A stretch of DNA of 64,000 nucleotides from Thiorhodovibrio winogradskyi (GTDB lineage: Bacteria > Pseudomonadota > Gammaproteobacteria > Chromatiales > Chromatiaceae): positions 2,987,531 to 3,051,530 of the forward strand of contig NZ_CP121472.1 of the NCBI RefSeq assembly GCF_036208045.1, in the 5' to 3' direction. Shown in pieces: positions 44,394 to 58,967 of the stretch; position 1 is the stretch's first letter, and the number at the start of each line of letters is the position of its first letter. A program made the position numbers and the translations under genes. The notes below the pieces were generated by a model. It made no database searches and was not told the DNA's origin. It saw nothing but the letters and a program-made list of their open reading frames with translations.

Positions 44394-44713
44394 GGAACCT
44401 CGTCAGGCTAACAGCAGGGAAAAAAAGGTCAGGGCGGCACAGCATAACGCTCCCTCGGGGTCTTCGCCGAACCAGGCGCTAGCAGAACATTGGAGCAGAC
44501 ATTGGAGCAGCCACAGGGGTGAACACAGGCACTGACCTTGGAGCGCCGACGCATTCATTGTCAAACATCCGGGTTTTCCCGTATAGTGCGGCAACTTGTC
44601 GGTTCGGATCCGGGGTGCTCTAGCGATCTTCCCGCGACACTATCAGACCCCGCGGACGAAATCAGGTTCGAGCGAGCGACTTTTCCATCAACCCTCATGC
44701 GGAGGATCAGTGT
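44394..44713. other. Divergent intergenic region upstream of mltD
   Basis: About 320 bp. It contains a perfect 12-bp tandem duplication ACATTGGAGCAG (44487-44510) and a good sigma-70-type promoter for mltD (44558-44587). Nothing coding is supported. The promoter of the minus-strand methyltransferase-rnhA-dnaQ genes should lie at the left end but is not obvious. Confidence 0.55.
44558..44587 (+). promoter_or_regulatory. Sigma-70-type promoter for mltD
   Basis: TTGTCA (44558-44563), an 18-base spacer and TATAGT (44582-44587), five of six matches in each hexamer. It lies about 125 bp upstream of the mltD start. Confidence 0.6.
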
Positions 44714-45940
44714 GTGACCGCGACAGAACACTCTGCCCAAGAGCCACTCACTGGCCAGGCGCTTGCCGCTGGCAGGACAGGTGACCCCCAGCTTCCAGAC
44801 TCTACCGGTCGCATCAGCAAGGCCAACAGCCGGTCCAACACCATCAGCATGCGGGTGTCCGCCCTGGCGATCATCCTGCCCTTGGCGCTACTGGGACTTG
44901 GCGGCTGTGTCTCCCAACCCGCGCGCGATAGCGCGGGAGCGGGCCAGTGGATGGATCAGCCCCCGCGTTCGGTATCGGCGCGCGAATACGGCTTCGTTCG
45001 CCCAGCCATCGATCCCCACTCCCTGGCGCAACATACGCCGGGCCGACCGGCGCGATCTGGCGCGCCGGCTCTCAGCATTGCCGGTGACCCCTGGCAGCGC
45101 ATCAGAAGTGGCCAACGCCTGGGCATTGCGCCCCACTCACGGGTCACCCAGAGCCTGAAGCAGTTCACCCGCAACAAAGAGTATCTGAATCAACTCACCG
45201 CGCGAGCTCGCCCCTATCTGCACCTGATCGTGACCGAGCTTGAGCGCGGCGGTCTGCCGACCGAACTCGCCCTGCTGCCGGAGATCGAAAGCCGCTATAA
45301 CCCGCGCGCGGTCTCGCACATGAGCGCCGCGGGTATGTGGCAGTTCATGCCCTATACCGGAAAGGAGATGGGACTCGTGCAGAATGCCTCCTATGACGCC
45401 CGGCTAGACGTGCTGGCATCCACCCGCGGGGCGGTGAAGTATCTGCGTGAGCTAAACCAGACCTTCGACGGCGACTGGGCACTGACCCTGGCCGCCTACA
45501 ACTGCGGGCCTGCCTGCGTGCAAGCGGCCCAGCGGGCCAATCATCGCGCGGGCAAGGCAACCGACTACTGGTCGCTCAACCTGCCGCGCGAGACCGAGGC
45601 GTACGTGCCCAAACTGCTTGCTGTTGTCAGCATGGTGCACAGTCCCGAGCGTTTTGGACAACGCCTGCCAGCCTTGCCCGCCGCCTCACCACTGGCGGTG
45701 GTGACAACCCGAGCGCCGGTTGATCTGGCGACAGCCGCCAGTGCCAGCGGAGTCCCCGCCAGGACGCTCGCGGAGCTAAACCCTGCGCTGAAACAGGGTC
45801 GTAATCGTGCCGGACAGACTACCCATCTACTGGTCCCAGCAGCCGCCGCCGCGCGCCTGAACAAACACCTGCGGCAACTCGGCGGCGGCACCGACGATGC
45901 TCTGGCCGCCAATGAGGGCAAAGCTGGCGGAAGAACCTGA
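44714..45940 (+). CDS. mltD: Membrane-bound lytic murein transglycosylase D
   Basis: 408 residues from a GTG with GGAGG nine bases upstream. The lipobox LGLGGC lies at about residue 65, so this start gives an unusually long hydrophilic N-region of about 45 residues; an internal ATG at 44849 would give a normal lipoprotein signal but lacks a ribosome-binding site. The SLT domain (about 155-300) has the catalytic Glu in LLPEIESRYNP and motifs MSAAGMWQFMPYTG and LAAYNCGP. The end resembles one LysM domain (ATAASASGVPARTLAELNPAL). It cleaves peptidoglycan between MurNAc and GlcNAc, forming 1,6-anhydro ends. Confidence 0.9.
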   Translation: MTATEHSAQEPLTGQALAAGRTGDPQLPDSTGRISKANSRSNTISMRVSALAIILPLALLGLGGCVSQPARDSAGAGQWMDQPPRSVSAREYGFVRPAIDPHSLAQHTPGRPARSGAPALSIAGDPWQRIRSGQRLGIAPHSRVTQSLKQFTRNKEYLNQLTARARPYLHLIVTELERGGLPTELALLPEIESRYNPRAVSHMSAAGMWQFMPYTGKEMGLVQNASYDARLDVLASTRGAVKYLRELNQTFDGDWALTLAAYNCGPACVQAAQRANHRAGKATDYWSLNLPRETEAYVPKLLAVVSMVHSPERFGQRLPALPAASPLAVVTTRAPVDLATAASASGVPARTLAELNPALKQGRNRAGQTTHLLVPAAAAARLNKHLRQLGGGTDDALAANEGKAGGRT

Positions 45941-46036
45941 TATCCCGGATTGCGCGGCAACCGCAAAAAAAGAAAAAAACCTTGAGTTGCTCGAATTGGA
46001 CTGGACCTTTTTTCAAAACAGGTCTAGCCTAGTCAA

Positions 46037-46230
46037 TAAGGCGTCGCCTGCGATGCTCGATCACCGCCTGGGTATTTTCTTGAGCCTAATCATTACCCAG
46101 GGGGCATGATGCCAAGGCCGTTGAGCATGTCCGCCCCGAGCGGAAAGCCTGAAGCCCGCGCAAGTGCTCCCACTTGAACCCATTGGTTCAAGAACGAAGG
46201 TCGGTACCGACACTTGCGGGGGACGCCGAT
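46037..46230 (+). ncRNA. ssrS: 6S RNA
   Basis: The terminal stem pairs GGCGTC (46040-46045) and the following CCTGCGA-like bases with TTGCGGGGGACGCC near 46214-46227. Internal stretches match the E. coli 6S RNA plan: a GAGCATGTCCGCCCCGAG-like segment near 46118 and the hairpin CTTGAACCCATTGGTTCAAG near 46173-46192. The gene is directly upstream of fau (ygfA), the conserved ssrS-ygfA order of gammaproteobacteria. 6S RNA mimics an open promoter and binds the housekeeping RNA polymerase holoenzyme in stationary phase. The 5' and 3' ends are approximate. A weak promoter-like TGGACC-N17-TAGCCT lies just upstream. Confidence 0.85.
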
Positions 46231-46257
46231 TCTTTTTGCTTGCATCTCCAAGTGCGC

Positions 46258-46896
46258 ATGCCCCCTTCCCTCTCGCTGCGCCGCGCGTTACGCGCCAGAC
46301 GCCGCGCCTTAACCAAGAACAGTCAGCGACAGCACGCACATCGGGTTGCCACACGCATCCTGCGCCTACCAGGCATAAGACGCGCCCGGCGCATTGCCCT
46401 CTATGTCGCCGCTGACGGCGAACTCGATCCGACTCCAATCCGCGATGGTCTCAGCCGCGCTGGCGTCACCTGGTATTTGCCAGCCATCACCTCTGTCGCA
46501 CCGCCCCGGCTCGCCTTTTATGCCGACCGCGCACCAAATGCCAGACGGATCAACCGCTTTGGCATTCCCGAGCCTGATCATCGCCAACTGGCCCCAATCA
46601 AACTCTCAGCCCTCGACCTAGTCTTGCTGCCGCTGGTCGGTTTCGACAGGCACTGCCAGCGCATTGGCATGGGACTTGGCTTTTATGATCGCTGCTTTGG
46701 AGACATACGTTCGCGCCTGCACTGGTCCCGGCGACCGCGGCTGATTGGCCTGGCACATGAGTGCCAGCGACTCGAGCAGATTGACTCCAACCACTGGGAC
46801 GTCGTGCTGGATGCGGTGATTACCGAGGCAAATATCTATCACCGCGACAGTCATATTTCTGAAATGGCCCTGTCATCCGCGAGCTTGCGCCCTTGA
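46258..46896 (+). CDS. fau: 5-formyltetrahydrofolate cyclo-ligase
   Basis: 212 residues. The start at 46258 was chosen because family similarity begins there (LSLRRALRARRRAL, the substrate-binding N-terminus) and the upstream in-frame part overlaps the 6S RNA. The conserved nucleotide-binding block reads LPLVGFDRHCQRIGMGLGFYDR. The enzyme converts 5-formyl-THF to 5,10-methenyl-THF using ATP. Processing from a joint ssrS-fau transcript is likely, as in E. coli. Confidence 0.9.
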   Translation: MPPSLSLRRALRARRRALTKNSQRQHAHRVATRILRLPGIRRARRIALYVAADGELDPTPIRDGLSRAGVTWYLPAITSVAPPRLAFYADRAPNARRINRFGIPEPDHRQLAPIKLSALDLVLLPLVGFDRHCQRIGMGLGFYDRCFGDIRSRLHWSRRPRLIGLAHECQRLEQIDSNHWDVVLDAVITEANIYHRDSHISEMALSSASLRP

Positions 46897-47003
46897 GCAA
46901 AGCTTACTGATAACAGCTTCAGGATTTACATTCATAATCAGCAACAAGATTCTGTTATTCTTATTGCTACTTGCATTTCTCAGCAAAATGACTCACGCCA
47001 GGT

Positions 47004-47032
47004 TTGACCGAGTATTCGCAACCGCTTATACT
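47004..47032 (+). promoter_or_regulatory. Promoter of the ATP synthase operon
   Basis: TTGACC (47004-47009), exactly 17 bases and TATACT (47027-47032): five of six matches at both hexamers with optimal spacing. It lies 52 bp before the atpI start and nothing else intervenes. Confidence 0.8.
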
Positions 47033-47084
47033 GCGCGGCTGAAACAACGGACCTAACAAACTGCTCCAAGCATCAGTTGCCAGC

Positions 47085-48358
<1,274 letters not shown>

Positions 48359-48449
48359 TGGGACCACAGACCCGATGCGCATGAGCCCGCGGGCATAGCG
48401 CCCGGCCCGGGTCTGTCCCCGGGTTTTGCAGACTTTCGTTTCTGTTTAA

Positions 48450-48716
<267 letters not shown>

Positions 48717-48782
48717 CGCCGCTCCGGCCGCGCGATTCTCCGCGGGCCGGATCACAGTCACTCGTCTTCACGAGGCTTACGG

Positions 48783-49253
48783 ATGAATATCAATTTGACA
48801 CTAATTCTCCAGATGATCTCCTTCACGGCGTTTGTCTGGTTTTGCATGACCTATGTTTGGCCGCCAATCATTCACGCGCTCGACGAACGCAAAAAGCGCA
48901 TTGCCGAAGGTCTGGCCGCCGCCGAGCGTGGCGCCAAAGAGCAGGAGCTTGGCCAGCAGCGCGCACTTGAAGTGATGCACAAAGCCAAAACGGACGCGGC
49001 CGAGATTGTCAATCAGGCCCAGCGCCGCTACAACGAGATTCTCGACCAGGCCAAGCAGGACGCGGTCGCCGAGGGCAGCCGCATCAAGCACGCGGCCGAG
49101 GCCGAGATTGAGCAGGAGACCAATCGCGCGCGTGAAGAACTGCGCGAGCGGGTGGCCAGCCTCGCTGTGGCGGCAGCCGAGAAAATCCTCCAGAAGGAGA
49201 TCGACGCGGCAGCGCATCGCGAGCTGGTCGAATCCTTCGCCAAGCAAATTTAA
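48783..49253 (+). CDS. atpF: ATP synthase Fo subunit b
   Basis: 156 residues: one N-terminal membrane helix ([20 protein letters not shown]) and a long charged helical stalk ([19 protein letters not shown]). It forms the dimeric peripheral stalk linking subunit a to F1 delta. There is no second b' gene, although some phototrophs have one; the single b gene is the usual proteobacterial form. Confidence 0.95.
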   Translation: MNINLTLILQMISFTAFVWFCMTYVWPPIIHALDERKKRIAEGLAAAERGAKEQELGQQRALEVMHKAKTDAAEIVNQAQRRYNEILDQAKQDAVAEGSRIKHAAEAEIEQETNRAREELRERVASLAVAAAEKILQKEIDAAAHRELVESFAKQI

Positions 49254-49262
49254 GGCGACATC

Positions 49263-49814
49263 ATGGCTGGAGACTTCACGACCATCGCCCGCCCCTATGC
49301 CGAGGCGGCCTTTGCTATCGCCAAGGCACAGGGAGCACTTGAGCCCTGGTCCGAGGCGCTGAACATCCTCGGCACCATCGCCAGTGACCCGCAACTGCAC
49401 GCCATTGTTGGTAACCCTAATGTCGGGCGCGAGCGCTTGGCCGAGCTGGTGCTGGCAACCGCCGCCGGCACCAAGGGCGAGGGGCTACCAGCCGGCCCGG
49501 CCAATCTCGCGCGGATACTGGCCGCCAATGGCCGGCTGCCGATACTGCCGGAGATCGCTCGCCTGTTCGATCAGCGCAAAACCGCTGAACAGGGCGTGCG
49601 CCGGGTGCTGGTGCGCAGCGCCTTCCCACTTGATGAAGGCGAACAGCAGGGGCTTATCACCTCGCTCAAGACGCACTTTGGTGCCGAGGTCGAACTCAGC
49701 GTTGAGGAGGATGCCAGCCTGATCGGTGGGGTCGAGATTCGCGCCGACGATCTCGTCATCGACAGCTCGATCCGGGGCAAGCTACAGCAGCTCTCAAACG
49801 AATTGCAATTCTGA
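49263..49814 (+). CDS. atpH: ATP synthase F1 subunit delta
   Basis: 183 residues. The N-terminal helical bundle opens with [18 protein letters not shown] and the C-terminal domain holds [29 protein letters not shown] in two conserved strands. It caps F1 and binds the b stalk. It starts 9 bp after atpF and ends 13 bp before atpA. Confidence 0.95.
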   Translation: MAGDFTTIARPYAEAAFAIAKAQGALEPWSEALNILGTIASDPQLHAIVGNPNVGRERLAELVLATAAGTKGEGLPAGPANLARILAANGRLPILPEIARLFDQRKTAEQGVRRVLVRSAFPLDEGEQQGLITSLKTHFGAEVELSVEEDASLIGGVEIRADDLVIDSSIRGKLQQLSNELQF

Positions 49815-49827
49815 ACGGAACACCGCC

Positions 49828-51369
<1,542 letters not shown>

Positions 51370-51457
51370 GGGCTTCACGGTCGGCGCGCGGAGAGTTGCT
51401 CGTGCGCGTCACAGTCTCATGTCCTAGATTCAACCAGGCTCGCATCAGGAATCCCTC

Positions 51458-52324
51458 ATGGCTGGCGCTAAAGAAATACGCTCCAAGATCTCGAGCATCA
51501 AGAGCACCCAGAAGATCACAGGTGCCATGGAGATGGTCGCCGCATCCAAAATGCGCAAGGCGCAAGAGCGGATGCAGGCCACTCGTCCCTATGCCGAGAA
51601 AATGCTTCAAGTTATTCGGCATTTGGCCAAGGCCTCACCCGAGTACCGCCACAGCTTCATGGCGCAAGAGCGCGAGATCAAGCGGGTTGGCTATATCGTC
51701 GTCTCCTCCAATCGCGGACTTTGCGGTGGGCTGAACACCAACCTGTTCCGCATGCTCGTGCAGGAGCTCAAGCAAAAACGCGTTGAAGGCATTGACACTG
51801 CTTTCTGCACGATTGGCACCAAGGCCCTGGGCTTTTTTAAGCGCTTCGGTGGCAATGTGATGGCGGAGGCCGCTCAGCTCGGTGACAAGCCACGCATTGC
51901 CGACATCATTGGTCCGGTCAAGGTCATGCTGGACGCGTTCGAGAAGGGCGAAGTCGACGCGGTTTTCATTGCCTATAACGAGTTTATCAACACCATGACG
52001 CAGAAACCGCGCCTGCGCCAGTTGGTCCCCATCGAGCCGGATGACAAACCGGCCGCATCCGGCCCGGTTTGGGACTACATCTACGAACCCGATGCTCGTT
52101 TGGTACTGGATAACCTGCTGGCCCGTTACATTGAATCCCTGGTCTATCAGGGCGTGGTCGAAAATGGCGCTTGCGAGCAAGCTGCACGCATGGTGGCAAT
52201 GAAATCCGCCTCCGACAACGCCGGTGAACTGATCGACGAACTGCAACTGGTTTATAACAAGGCGCGCCAGGCGGCTATCACACAAGAAATCTCCGAGATC
52301 GTCAGCGGAGCCGCCGCCGTTTAG
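51458..52324 (+). CDS. atpG: ATP synthase F1 subunit gamma
   Basis: 288 residues. The N-terminal helix ([20 protein letters not shown]) and C-terminal helix ([19 protein letters not shown]) form the rotor coiled coil; the Rossmann-like middle has [17 protein letters not shown]. It transmits rotation from the c-ring to the catalytic sites. The ribosome-binding site CAGGAA is near the ATG. Confidence 0.96.
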   Translation: MAGAKEIRSKISSIKSTQKITGAMEMVAASKMRKAQERMQATRPYAEKMLQVIRHLAKASPEYRHSFMAQEREIKRVGYIVVSSNRGLCGGLNTNLFRMLVQELKQKRVEGIDTAFCTIGTKALGFFKRFGGNVMAEAAQLGDKPRIADIIGPVKVMLDAFEKGEVDAVFIAYNEFINTMTQKPRLRQLVPIEPDDKPAASGPVWDYIYEPDARLVLDNLLARYIESLVYQGVVENGACEQAARMVAMKSASDNAGELIDELQLVYNKARQAAITQEISEIVSGAAAV

Positions 52325-52350
52325 GCAAAGGTTCCATCCAGTTGGGCTGA

Positions 52351-53799
<1,449 letters not shown>

Positions 53800-53944
53800 A
53801 GCCGAAAGGCGAGAACATGCGAGGATCTAGGGCTAGAAGATAATAGCTCGCCAGCGGGCCTCGGCTTAAGCGCCAGCTTGAACGGCAAGCTTAAACCAGG
53901 CCCGCAACACTCGTGCGGCTACGCAACAGGGAGACCAGACACCA

Positions 53945-54370
53945 ATGGCAATGACCGTACATGTCGACATCGTCAGCGCCGAGGGCGCCATTCACTCCGG
54001 CATGGCCGCCATGGTCTATGCGCCGGGCGAAATGGGCGAACTTGGCATCGCACCACGCCACACCCCACTGATCACTCGGCTCAAACCGGGCGACGTGCGG
54101 GTCGAAGACGACAAAGGTGGCATGGAGCACTTTTATGTTTCTGGCGGCATGCTGGAGGTTCAGCCGGATGTGGTCACGGTACTTGCCGACACCGCCATCC
54201 GCGCCCAGAACATCGATGAGGCCCAGGCACTCGAAGCCAAGCGGCGCGCCGAGGATGCCCTCGCTGGCAAGACCGCTGAGTTCGAATACGCCAAGGCTCA
54301 GGCCGAATTGGCCGAGGCCATCGCCCAGTTGCGCGCCATCGAGAAATTGCGCAAGATGCGAGCCAGCTGA
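53945..54370 (+). CDS. atpC: ATP synthase F1 subunit epsilon
   Basis: 141 residues: a beta-sandwich N-domain ([37 protein letters not shown]) and a C-terminal helical hairpin ([18 protein letters not shown]) that can inhibit ATP hydrolysis. It is the last gene of the atp operon; a terminator lies 38 bp after the stop. Confidence 0.95.
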   Translation: MAMTVHVDIVSAEGAIHSGMAAMVYAPGEMGELGIAPRHTPLITRLKPGDVRVEDDKGGMEHFYVSGGMLEVQPDVVTVLADTAIRAQNIDEAQALEAKRRAEDALAGKTAEFEYAKAQAELAEAIAQLRAIEKLRKMRAS

Positions 54371-54407
54371 GCGAAAGAAGGTATATCTCGGGCATCTGAC
54401 CACCAAA

Positions 54408-54431
54408 CCCTCGCCCATGGCGGGGGTTTTT
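54408..54431 (+). terminator. Rho-independent terminator of the atp operon
   Basis: The 8-bp stem CCCTCGCC (54408-54415)/GGCGGGGG (54419-54426), with one G-T pair and a 3-base loop, is followed by five T. It lies between atpC and glmU, so glmU probably has its own promoter or depends on read-through. Confidence 0.88.
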
Positions 54432-54485
54432 GGTTTTCTACGCCACACATTACGCGATGAATTCAGACGGGGAGCAGCTGTCAAG

Positions 54486-55850
54486 ATGAAACTCGGAGTC
54501 GTCATCCTGGCCGCTGGCAAGGGTACGCGCATGCGCTCAGCCCTGCCAAAGGTTCTGCATCCACTGGCCGGCCGCCCCATTCTGCACCATGTGCTGGATG
54601 CCGCCGAAGCCCTCGGTGCCGCGCGCATATGCTGCGTTTATGGTCATGGCGGCGACCTTGTTCCCAAGACCCTGGCGGACTCCAACTGCACCTGGGTTGA
54701 ACAGAGCGAACGACTCGGCACCGGTCATGCCGTCCTGCAAGCCATGCCCAGCATGGCGGGCATGGATCGCATCCTGGTGCTCTACGGTGATGTGCCCCTG
54801 ATCGAGCCCGAGACCCTAAATCGCCTGGTGGCCGACAGCAATGGCACGGCGCTCGGGCTGATCAGCATGCATCTTGATGACCCCAGTGGCTACGGCCGCA
54901 TTGTGCGCGACAAACGCGGCCATGTGCTACGCATCGTTGAGCACAAGGATGCCAGTGAAGCCGAACTCGGCATTCAGGAAATCAACACCGGCATTATCGT
55001 GGCCGATGCCCGTCGCCTTGGCGAATGGCTGACGCAAATTGGCAACAACAACGTCCAGGGCGAATACTATCTGACCGACGTTATTGGGCTTGCCACGGCA
55101 CAGGGTATTGAAGTGGTCACCACCCACCCCGAAGCGCCGCAGGAAGTCGCGGGCGTCAACGACCGGCTGCAACTTGCCGAACTCGAACGCTACCACCAGC
55201 GCCGCCTGGCGGAAACCCTGATGCTGCAGGGCACCACGGTACTCGACCCAGCGCGGCTCGATATCCGCGGCACCCTGATCTGCGAGCGCGATGTGACCCT
55301 GGACGTGAACCTGATTGTCGAGGGCCGGGTCCGCTTGGGCGCCAATGTGCGCATTGGGCCAAATTGCCTGCTCAAGGACTGCGAAATTGGCGCTGGCACC
55401 GAGGTCTTTGCCAACAGCCTGATCGAAGGCGCCCACATCGGCGCCGGCGCGCGCATCGGCCCCTTCGCACGTCTGCGCCCAGAGGCCGACATCGCCGATC
55501 ACTGCCACATCGGCAATTTTGTTGAGGTGAAGAAATCCCGCATCGCCGAGGGCACCAAGGTCAACCACTTAAGCTACATTGGCGATGCCGAACTGGGCAG
55601 CCGGGTGAACATTGGCGCCGGTACCATCACCTGCAATTATGATGGCGCCAACAAGCATGTGACCAAAATTGGCGACGGCGCCTTCATCGGTTCCAACACC
55701 GCCCTGGTCGCCCCGGTCGAAGTGGGCGCGGACGCCACCATCGGCGCCGGTTCAGTGATCGCGCGCGAGGCCCCCGCCGGCACCCTGAGTCTGACCCGCG
55801 CGCCCCAAAAGACCATTGAGGGCTGGCGGCGACCACGCAAGAAAGACTAG
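54486..55850 (+). CDS. glmU: Bifunctional GlmU (GlcNAc-1-P uridyltransferase/GlcN-1-P acetyltransferase)
   Basis: 454 residues from the ATG with GGGAG upstream (MKLGVVILAAGKGTRM). The N-terminal pyrophosphorylase domain has LAAGKGTRMRSALPKVLHPL; the C-terminal half is a left-handed beta-helix of hexapeptide repeats (NIGAGTITCNYDGANKHVT, the acetyl-CoA site). It makes UDP-GlcNAc for peptidoglycan, lipopolysaccharide and EPS. It is adjacent to glmS, which supplies its precursor, and the pair is also downstream of the atp operon in E. coli. Confidence 0.96.
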   Translation: MKLGVVILAAGKGTRMRSALPKVLHPLAGRPILHHVLDAAEALGAARICCVYGHGGDLVPKTLADSNCTWVEQSERLGTGHAVLQAMPSMAGMDRILVLYGDVPLIEPETLNRLVADSNGTALGLISMHLDDPSGYGRIVRDKRGHVLRIVEHKDASEAELGIQEINTGIIVADARRLGEWLTQIGNNNVQGEYYLTDVIGLATAQGIEVVTTHPEAPQEVAGVNDRLQLAELERYHQRRLAETLMLQGTTVLDPARLDIRGTLICERDVTLDVNLIVEGRVRLGANVRIGPNCLLKDCEIGAGTEVFANSLIEGAHIGAGARIGPFARLRPEADIADHCHIGNFVEVKKSRIAEGTKVNHLSYIGDAELGSRVNIGAGTITCNYDGANKHVTKIGDGAFIGSNTALVAPVEVGADATIGAGSVIAREAPAGTLSLTRAPQKTIEGWRRPRKKD

Positions 55851-56009
55851 CCGGAGGCCTTCCAGAGACCCATTTCGGGTAGCCGGTTACGGATACCAAT
55901 TACGGGCGCCCAGTTTCTGGTCATCGGTATAAGACAAGAGATCATCGCGGCAGAACCCTGACCCCCACGACTCCTCGGGTTTTTCCCGCTCCAACATCAG
56001 GTGACATCC

Positions 56010-57842
56010 ATGTGCGGCATTGTCGGCGCCATTGCCCAGCGACCCGTCGCTGATATTCTGCTCGAAGGCCTGCGACGGCTCGAGTACCGCGGCTATGACT
56101 CAGCCGGACTCGCGGTGCTCTCCGAGCAGGGTGAACTCAAGCGCCTGCGCTGTCTCGGCAAGGTCGCGGCGCTGGCCAATTCGCTAGCAGGAAGCTCCCT
56201 GCCCGGCACCCTGGGGATTGCCCACACCCGCTGGGCCACCCATGGCGAACCATCGGAGCGCAACGCCCATCCGCACATTTGCCGCGAGCGCTGCGCCCTG
56301 GTGCACAACGGCATCATCGAGAACCACGAAAGCCTGCGCGCGCAACAACAGGCCGCCGGGCATCGTTTCACCTCGCAGACAGATACCGAGGTGGTGGTTC
56401 ATGCCATTCACGATGCGCTTGAGCGCGGCCTTGACCTGACCGATGCCGTGCGCGCGTGCGTCAAGCAGCTCCATGGCGCCTACGCCCTGGGTGTGATCGA
56501 TCGCCAAGATCCCGAACATCTTGTCGCCGCCCGCCTTGGCAGCCCACTGGTCATCGGCATCGGCTTTCAGGAGCATTTCATCGCCTCCGATGTGCCGGCC
56601 CTGCTACCGGTAACCAATCGCTTTATTTTTCTCGAAGACGGCGACCTCGCCGAACTGACCCGCTCCTCGGTGCGCATCTGGAATGCCAGCGGACAGGAGG
56701 TTGAGCGCCCGGTACGAACCTCGAGCATGTCGGTCGACGCCACCGAGCGCGGGCCTTACCGGCACTTCATGCAAAAGGAGATTTTCGAGCAGCCCCGCGC
56801 CATTGCCGAAACCCTTGAAGGACGCCTTGGCGCCGACCACGTCCTGGCCGCTGCCTTTGGCACCCAGGCCGAGGCACTCTTCGCCCAGACTCGCTCGGTC
56901 ACCATTATTGCCTGCGGTACCAGCTTTCATGCCGGATTGGTGGCCAAGCACTGGATTGAATCCCTCGCCGGCATTCACTGCCAGGTGGAAGTGGCCAGCG
57001 AATATCGCTACCGTCAGCATGTGGTGCCTGAGCAATCCCTCTTTGTCAGCATTTCCCAGTCTGGCGAGACCGCCGATACCCTGGCCGCGCTGCAAATGGC
57101 CAAGCAAAGCGGCTATCTCGCCACGCTCGCCATCTGCAATGTCGCCGAAAGCTCCCTGGTGCGCGAATCCGAGCTGCAACTCCTCACCCGCGCCGGCCCC
57201 GAGATCGGGGTGGCCTCGACCAAAGCCTTCACCACCCAGCTCGCGGCTTTGCTGCTGCTGGCGCTCGCGCTTGGACATCAGCGCCGTCTGAGCCCGGAAC
57301 GTGAAGCCCATGCGGTCGAAATACTGCGCACCCTGCCGGCTCAAATCGAACGCGCACTAAGTATCGACGAGGCCGTCGCCGATCTGGCCCAGCACTTTGT
57401 TGAAAAGCATCACACCCTCTTTCTTGGACGCGGCGAGCAACATGCCATCGCGATGGAAGGGGCGCTCAAGCTCAAGGAGATTTCTTACATTCACGCCGAG
57501 GCCTATCCTGCCGGCGAACTCAAGCACGGTCCACTGGCGCTGATCGATGAAGACATGCCGGTGGTTGCCGTGGCCCCCAACAATGCCCTGCTTGAGAAGC
57601 TGAAATCCAATCTTGAGGAAGTGCGCGCGCGTGGTGGTCAGCTCTATGTGTTTGCTGACGACAGTGTCGCATGGCAGCAGGCCGAGGGTGTGCATGTGCT
57701 GCGCCTGCCGGAAAGCGATGATCTGATCGATCCGCTGGTGTTCAGCATCCCCATGCAGCTGCTGGCCTACCATGTCGCGGCGCTCAAGGGGACGGATGTT
57801 GACCAGCCACGCAATCTCGCCAAATCCGTGACCGTCGAGTAA
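56010..57842 (+). CDS. glmS: Glutamine-fructose-6-phosphate aminotransferase
   Basis: 610 residues. The start is fixed by the N-terminal nucleophile: Met is removed to expose Cys1 in [12 protein letters not shown]. The glutaminase domain (to about 240) is followed by two SIS sugar-isomerase domains ([44 protein letters not shown]) and the conserved C-terminal [12 protein letters not shown]. It makes glucosamine-6-phosphate. No glmS ribozyme is expected or seen in the 159-bp leader. It lies 159 bp after glmU. Confidence 0.97.
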   Translation: MCGIVGAIAQRPVADILLEGLRRLEYRGYDSAGLAVLSEQGELKRLRCLGKVAALANSLAGSSLPGTLGIAHTRWATHGEPSERNAHPHICRERCALVHNGIIENHESLRAQQQAAGHRFTSQTDTEVVVHAIHDALERGLDLTDAVRACVKQLHGAYALGVIDRQDPEHLVAARLGSPLVIGIGFQEHFIASDVPALLPVTNRFIFLEDGDLAELTRSSVRIWNASGQEVERPVRTSSMSVDATERGPYRHFMQKEIFEQPRAIAETLEGRLGADHVLAAAFGTQAEALFAQTRSVTIIACGTSFHAGLVAKHWIESLAGIHCQVEVASEYRYRQHVVPEQSLFVSISQSGETADTLAALQMAKQSGYLATLAICNVAESSLVRESELQLLTRAGPEIGVASTKAFTTQLAALLLLALALGHQRRLSPEREAHAVEILRTLPAQIERALSIDEAVADLAQHFVEKHHTLFLGRGEQHAIAMEGALKLKEISYIHAEAYPAGELKHGPLALIDEDMPVVAVAPNNALLEKLKSNLEEVRARGGQLYVFADDSVAWQQAEGVHVLRLPESDDLIDPLVFSIPMQLLAYHVAALKGTDVDQPRNLAKSVTVE

Positions 57843-57868
57843 CCAAGAGCACCGGGAGTCATGCAAAG
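57806..57868 (+). other. attTn7-type target at the glmS 3' end (unoccupied)
   Basis: The last codons of glmS encode the conserved [11 protein letters not shown], which is the DNA stretch recognised by TnsD of Tn7-like elements; insertion normally happens about 25 bp after the stop, here near 57866. No Tn7 end or cargo is present. The call rests on family knowledge of the site. Confidence 0.4.
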
Positions 57869-58122
57869 CCTTTCAGGCGATCTTGACTCGACAGCGGCGA
57901 CAAGGATTCCCCACCATTTCGCGCTAAATCCCGAAAACCTGGATACACCTTGCTCGTGCGTCACCAGAGCACCGAGTCGCTGGAACCGTCTTGAAGCCAC
58001 TGCCGCAGCAGTGTAGCCTTATTCCCTAGCACTCAGGGATCATCGCGCGCGGAATCAAAAAGCACCTTTGAGACCAGTCGCCATTCAAGCTAGCACGGTT
58101 CTCCCCAGCGCTCGGTTTCACT

Positions 58123-58848
58123 ATGGACAGCAAGAACATCAATCGCATCAGCGACCCCGAGGTCATCGCCAAAATCATCACCAAGCACTTCAAGGCGCGG
58201 GGAAAACTTCGCCTATCAACAGCCGCTGGTGACATCAAGGCCGATACCATGATGGTCGACAACGACCATTTCGCCAGATACTTCCTGGTCGACGCCCTTC
58301 CTCGGCTGGTCGGTGCGACGCTGGAAGAGGAAGAGGAGATTGAAATCAGCGGAACCATCGCCTCTCTGTATAGCTGGTTTCGCACCCAGGAGCTAAACCC
58401 CATCGTCGAGGATGGCGAGCGCTATTACGAAATCCCTTATCCTGACACCCTCTACCAACTGCAGCGGCGCGGCGCCTTCCGGACCACCCTGCCGCCGCGG
58501 CTTAAGCCGACCATCACGGGCCAGATTGAAAACACGGATATCGAAGTGGAAAGCCATTCCTTCGATGCCATTCTCGAAAATCTTTCCGCAACCGGCGCTG
58601 GCATGATTGTGAGCGGCAAGACGGCCTCACTGCTCAGAGAGGGGGCAAAGCTGTGCAAGACCCGTATTCGGGTGACCAAGATTCTCGATGTCACCGTCGA
58701 TGCCGAAGTGCGCAATAGTCGCCCCGGGCGCGGCGATGGCGAGTTGATTCTTGGCCTGGAGTTTCTTCGTCTGCCTAACAAGGATGCCCAGACTATCACC
58801 CGGGCCGTGATGGAACTCCAACGCCAGATACTGGCCGCCATTGATTAG
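58123..58848 (+). CDS. YcgR-like PilZ protein (probable c-di-GMP effector)
   Basis: 241 residues. The N-terminal YcgR-type domain (1-115) is followed by a PilZ domain with QRRGAFRTTLP (RxxxR) and ENLSATGAGMIVSG (NxSxxG), then GELILGLEFLRLP near the end. YcgR proteins bind c-di-GMP and slow the flagellar motor; no flagellar genes are visible here, so another output is possible. The stop codon is inside the first copy of a 16-bp tandem repeat. Confidence 0.85.
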   Translation: MDSKNINRISDPEVIAKIITKHFKARGKLRLSTAAGDIKADTMMVDNDHFARYFLVDALPRLVGATLEEEEEIEISGTIASLYSWFRTQELNPIVEDGERYYEIPYPDTLYQLQRRGAFRTTLPPRLKPTITGQIENTDIEVESHSFDAILENLSATGAGMIVSGKTASLLREGAKLCKTRIRVTKILDVTVDAEVRNSRPGRGDGELILGLEFLRLPNKDAQTITRAVMELQRQILAAID

Positions 58849-58922
58849 CAGGATCACAGATTAGCAGGATCACAGATTAGCAGGATCACAGATTAGCAGG
58901 ATCACAGATTAGCAGGATCACA
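58843..58922. repeat. Five-copy 16-bp tandem repeat
   Basis: GATTAGCAGGATCACA repeats five times without a mismatch (starts 58843, 58859, 58875, 58891, 58907). The TAG of the first copy (58846-58848) is the stop codon of the PilZ gene. There are no spacers, so it is not CRISPR; perfect identity suggests recent expansion and a variable copy number. Confidence 0.95.
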
Positions 58923-58967
58923 GAACACAGCTGTCTGGCCGGTTTCCGCTCCCCGCACCACCCGCCT

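Noticed and set aside
57767-58000. Minus-strand frame containing [15 protein letters not shown]
   Set aside because: It is the reverse-strand reading of the conserved glmS 3' end, not a gene.
58843-58922. CRISPR array
   Set aside because: The five repeats are contiguous, without spacers, and no cas genes are present.
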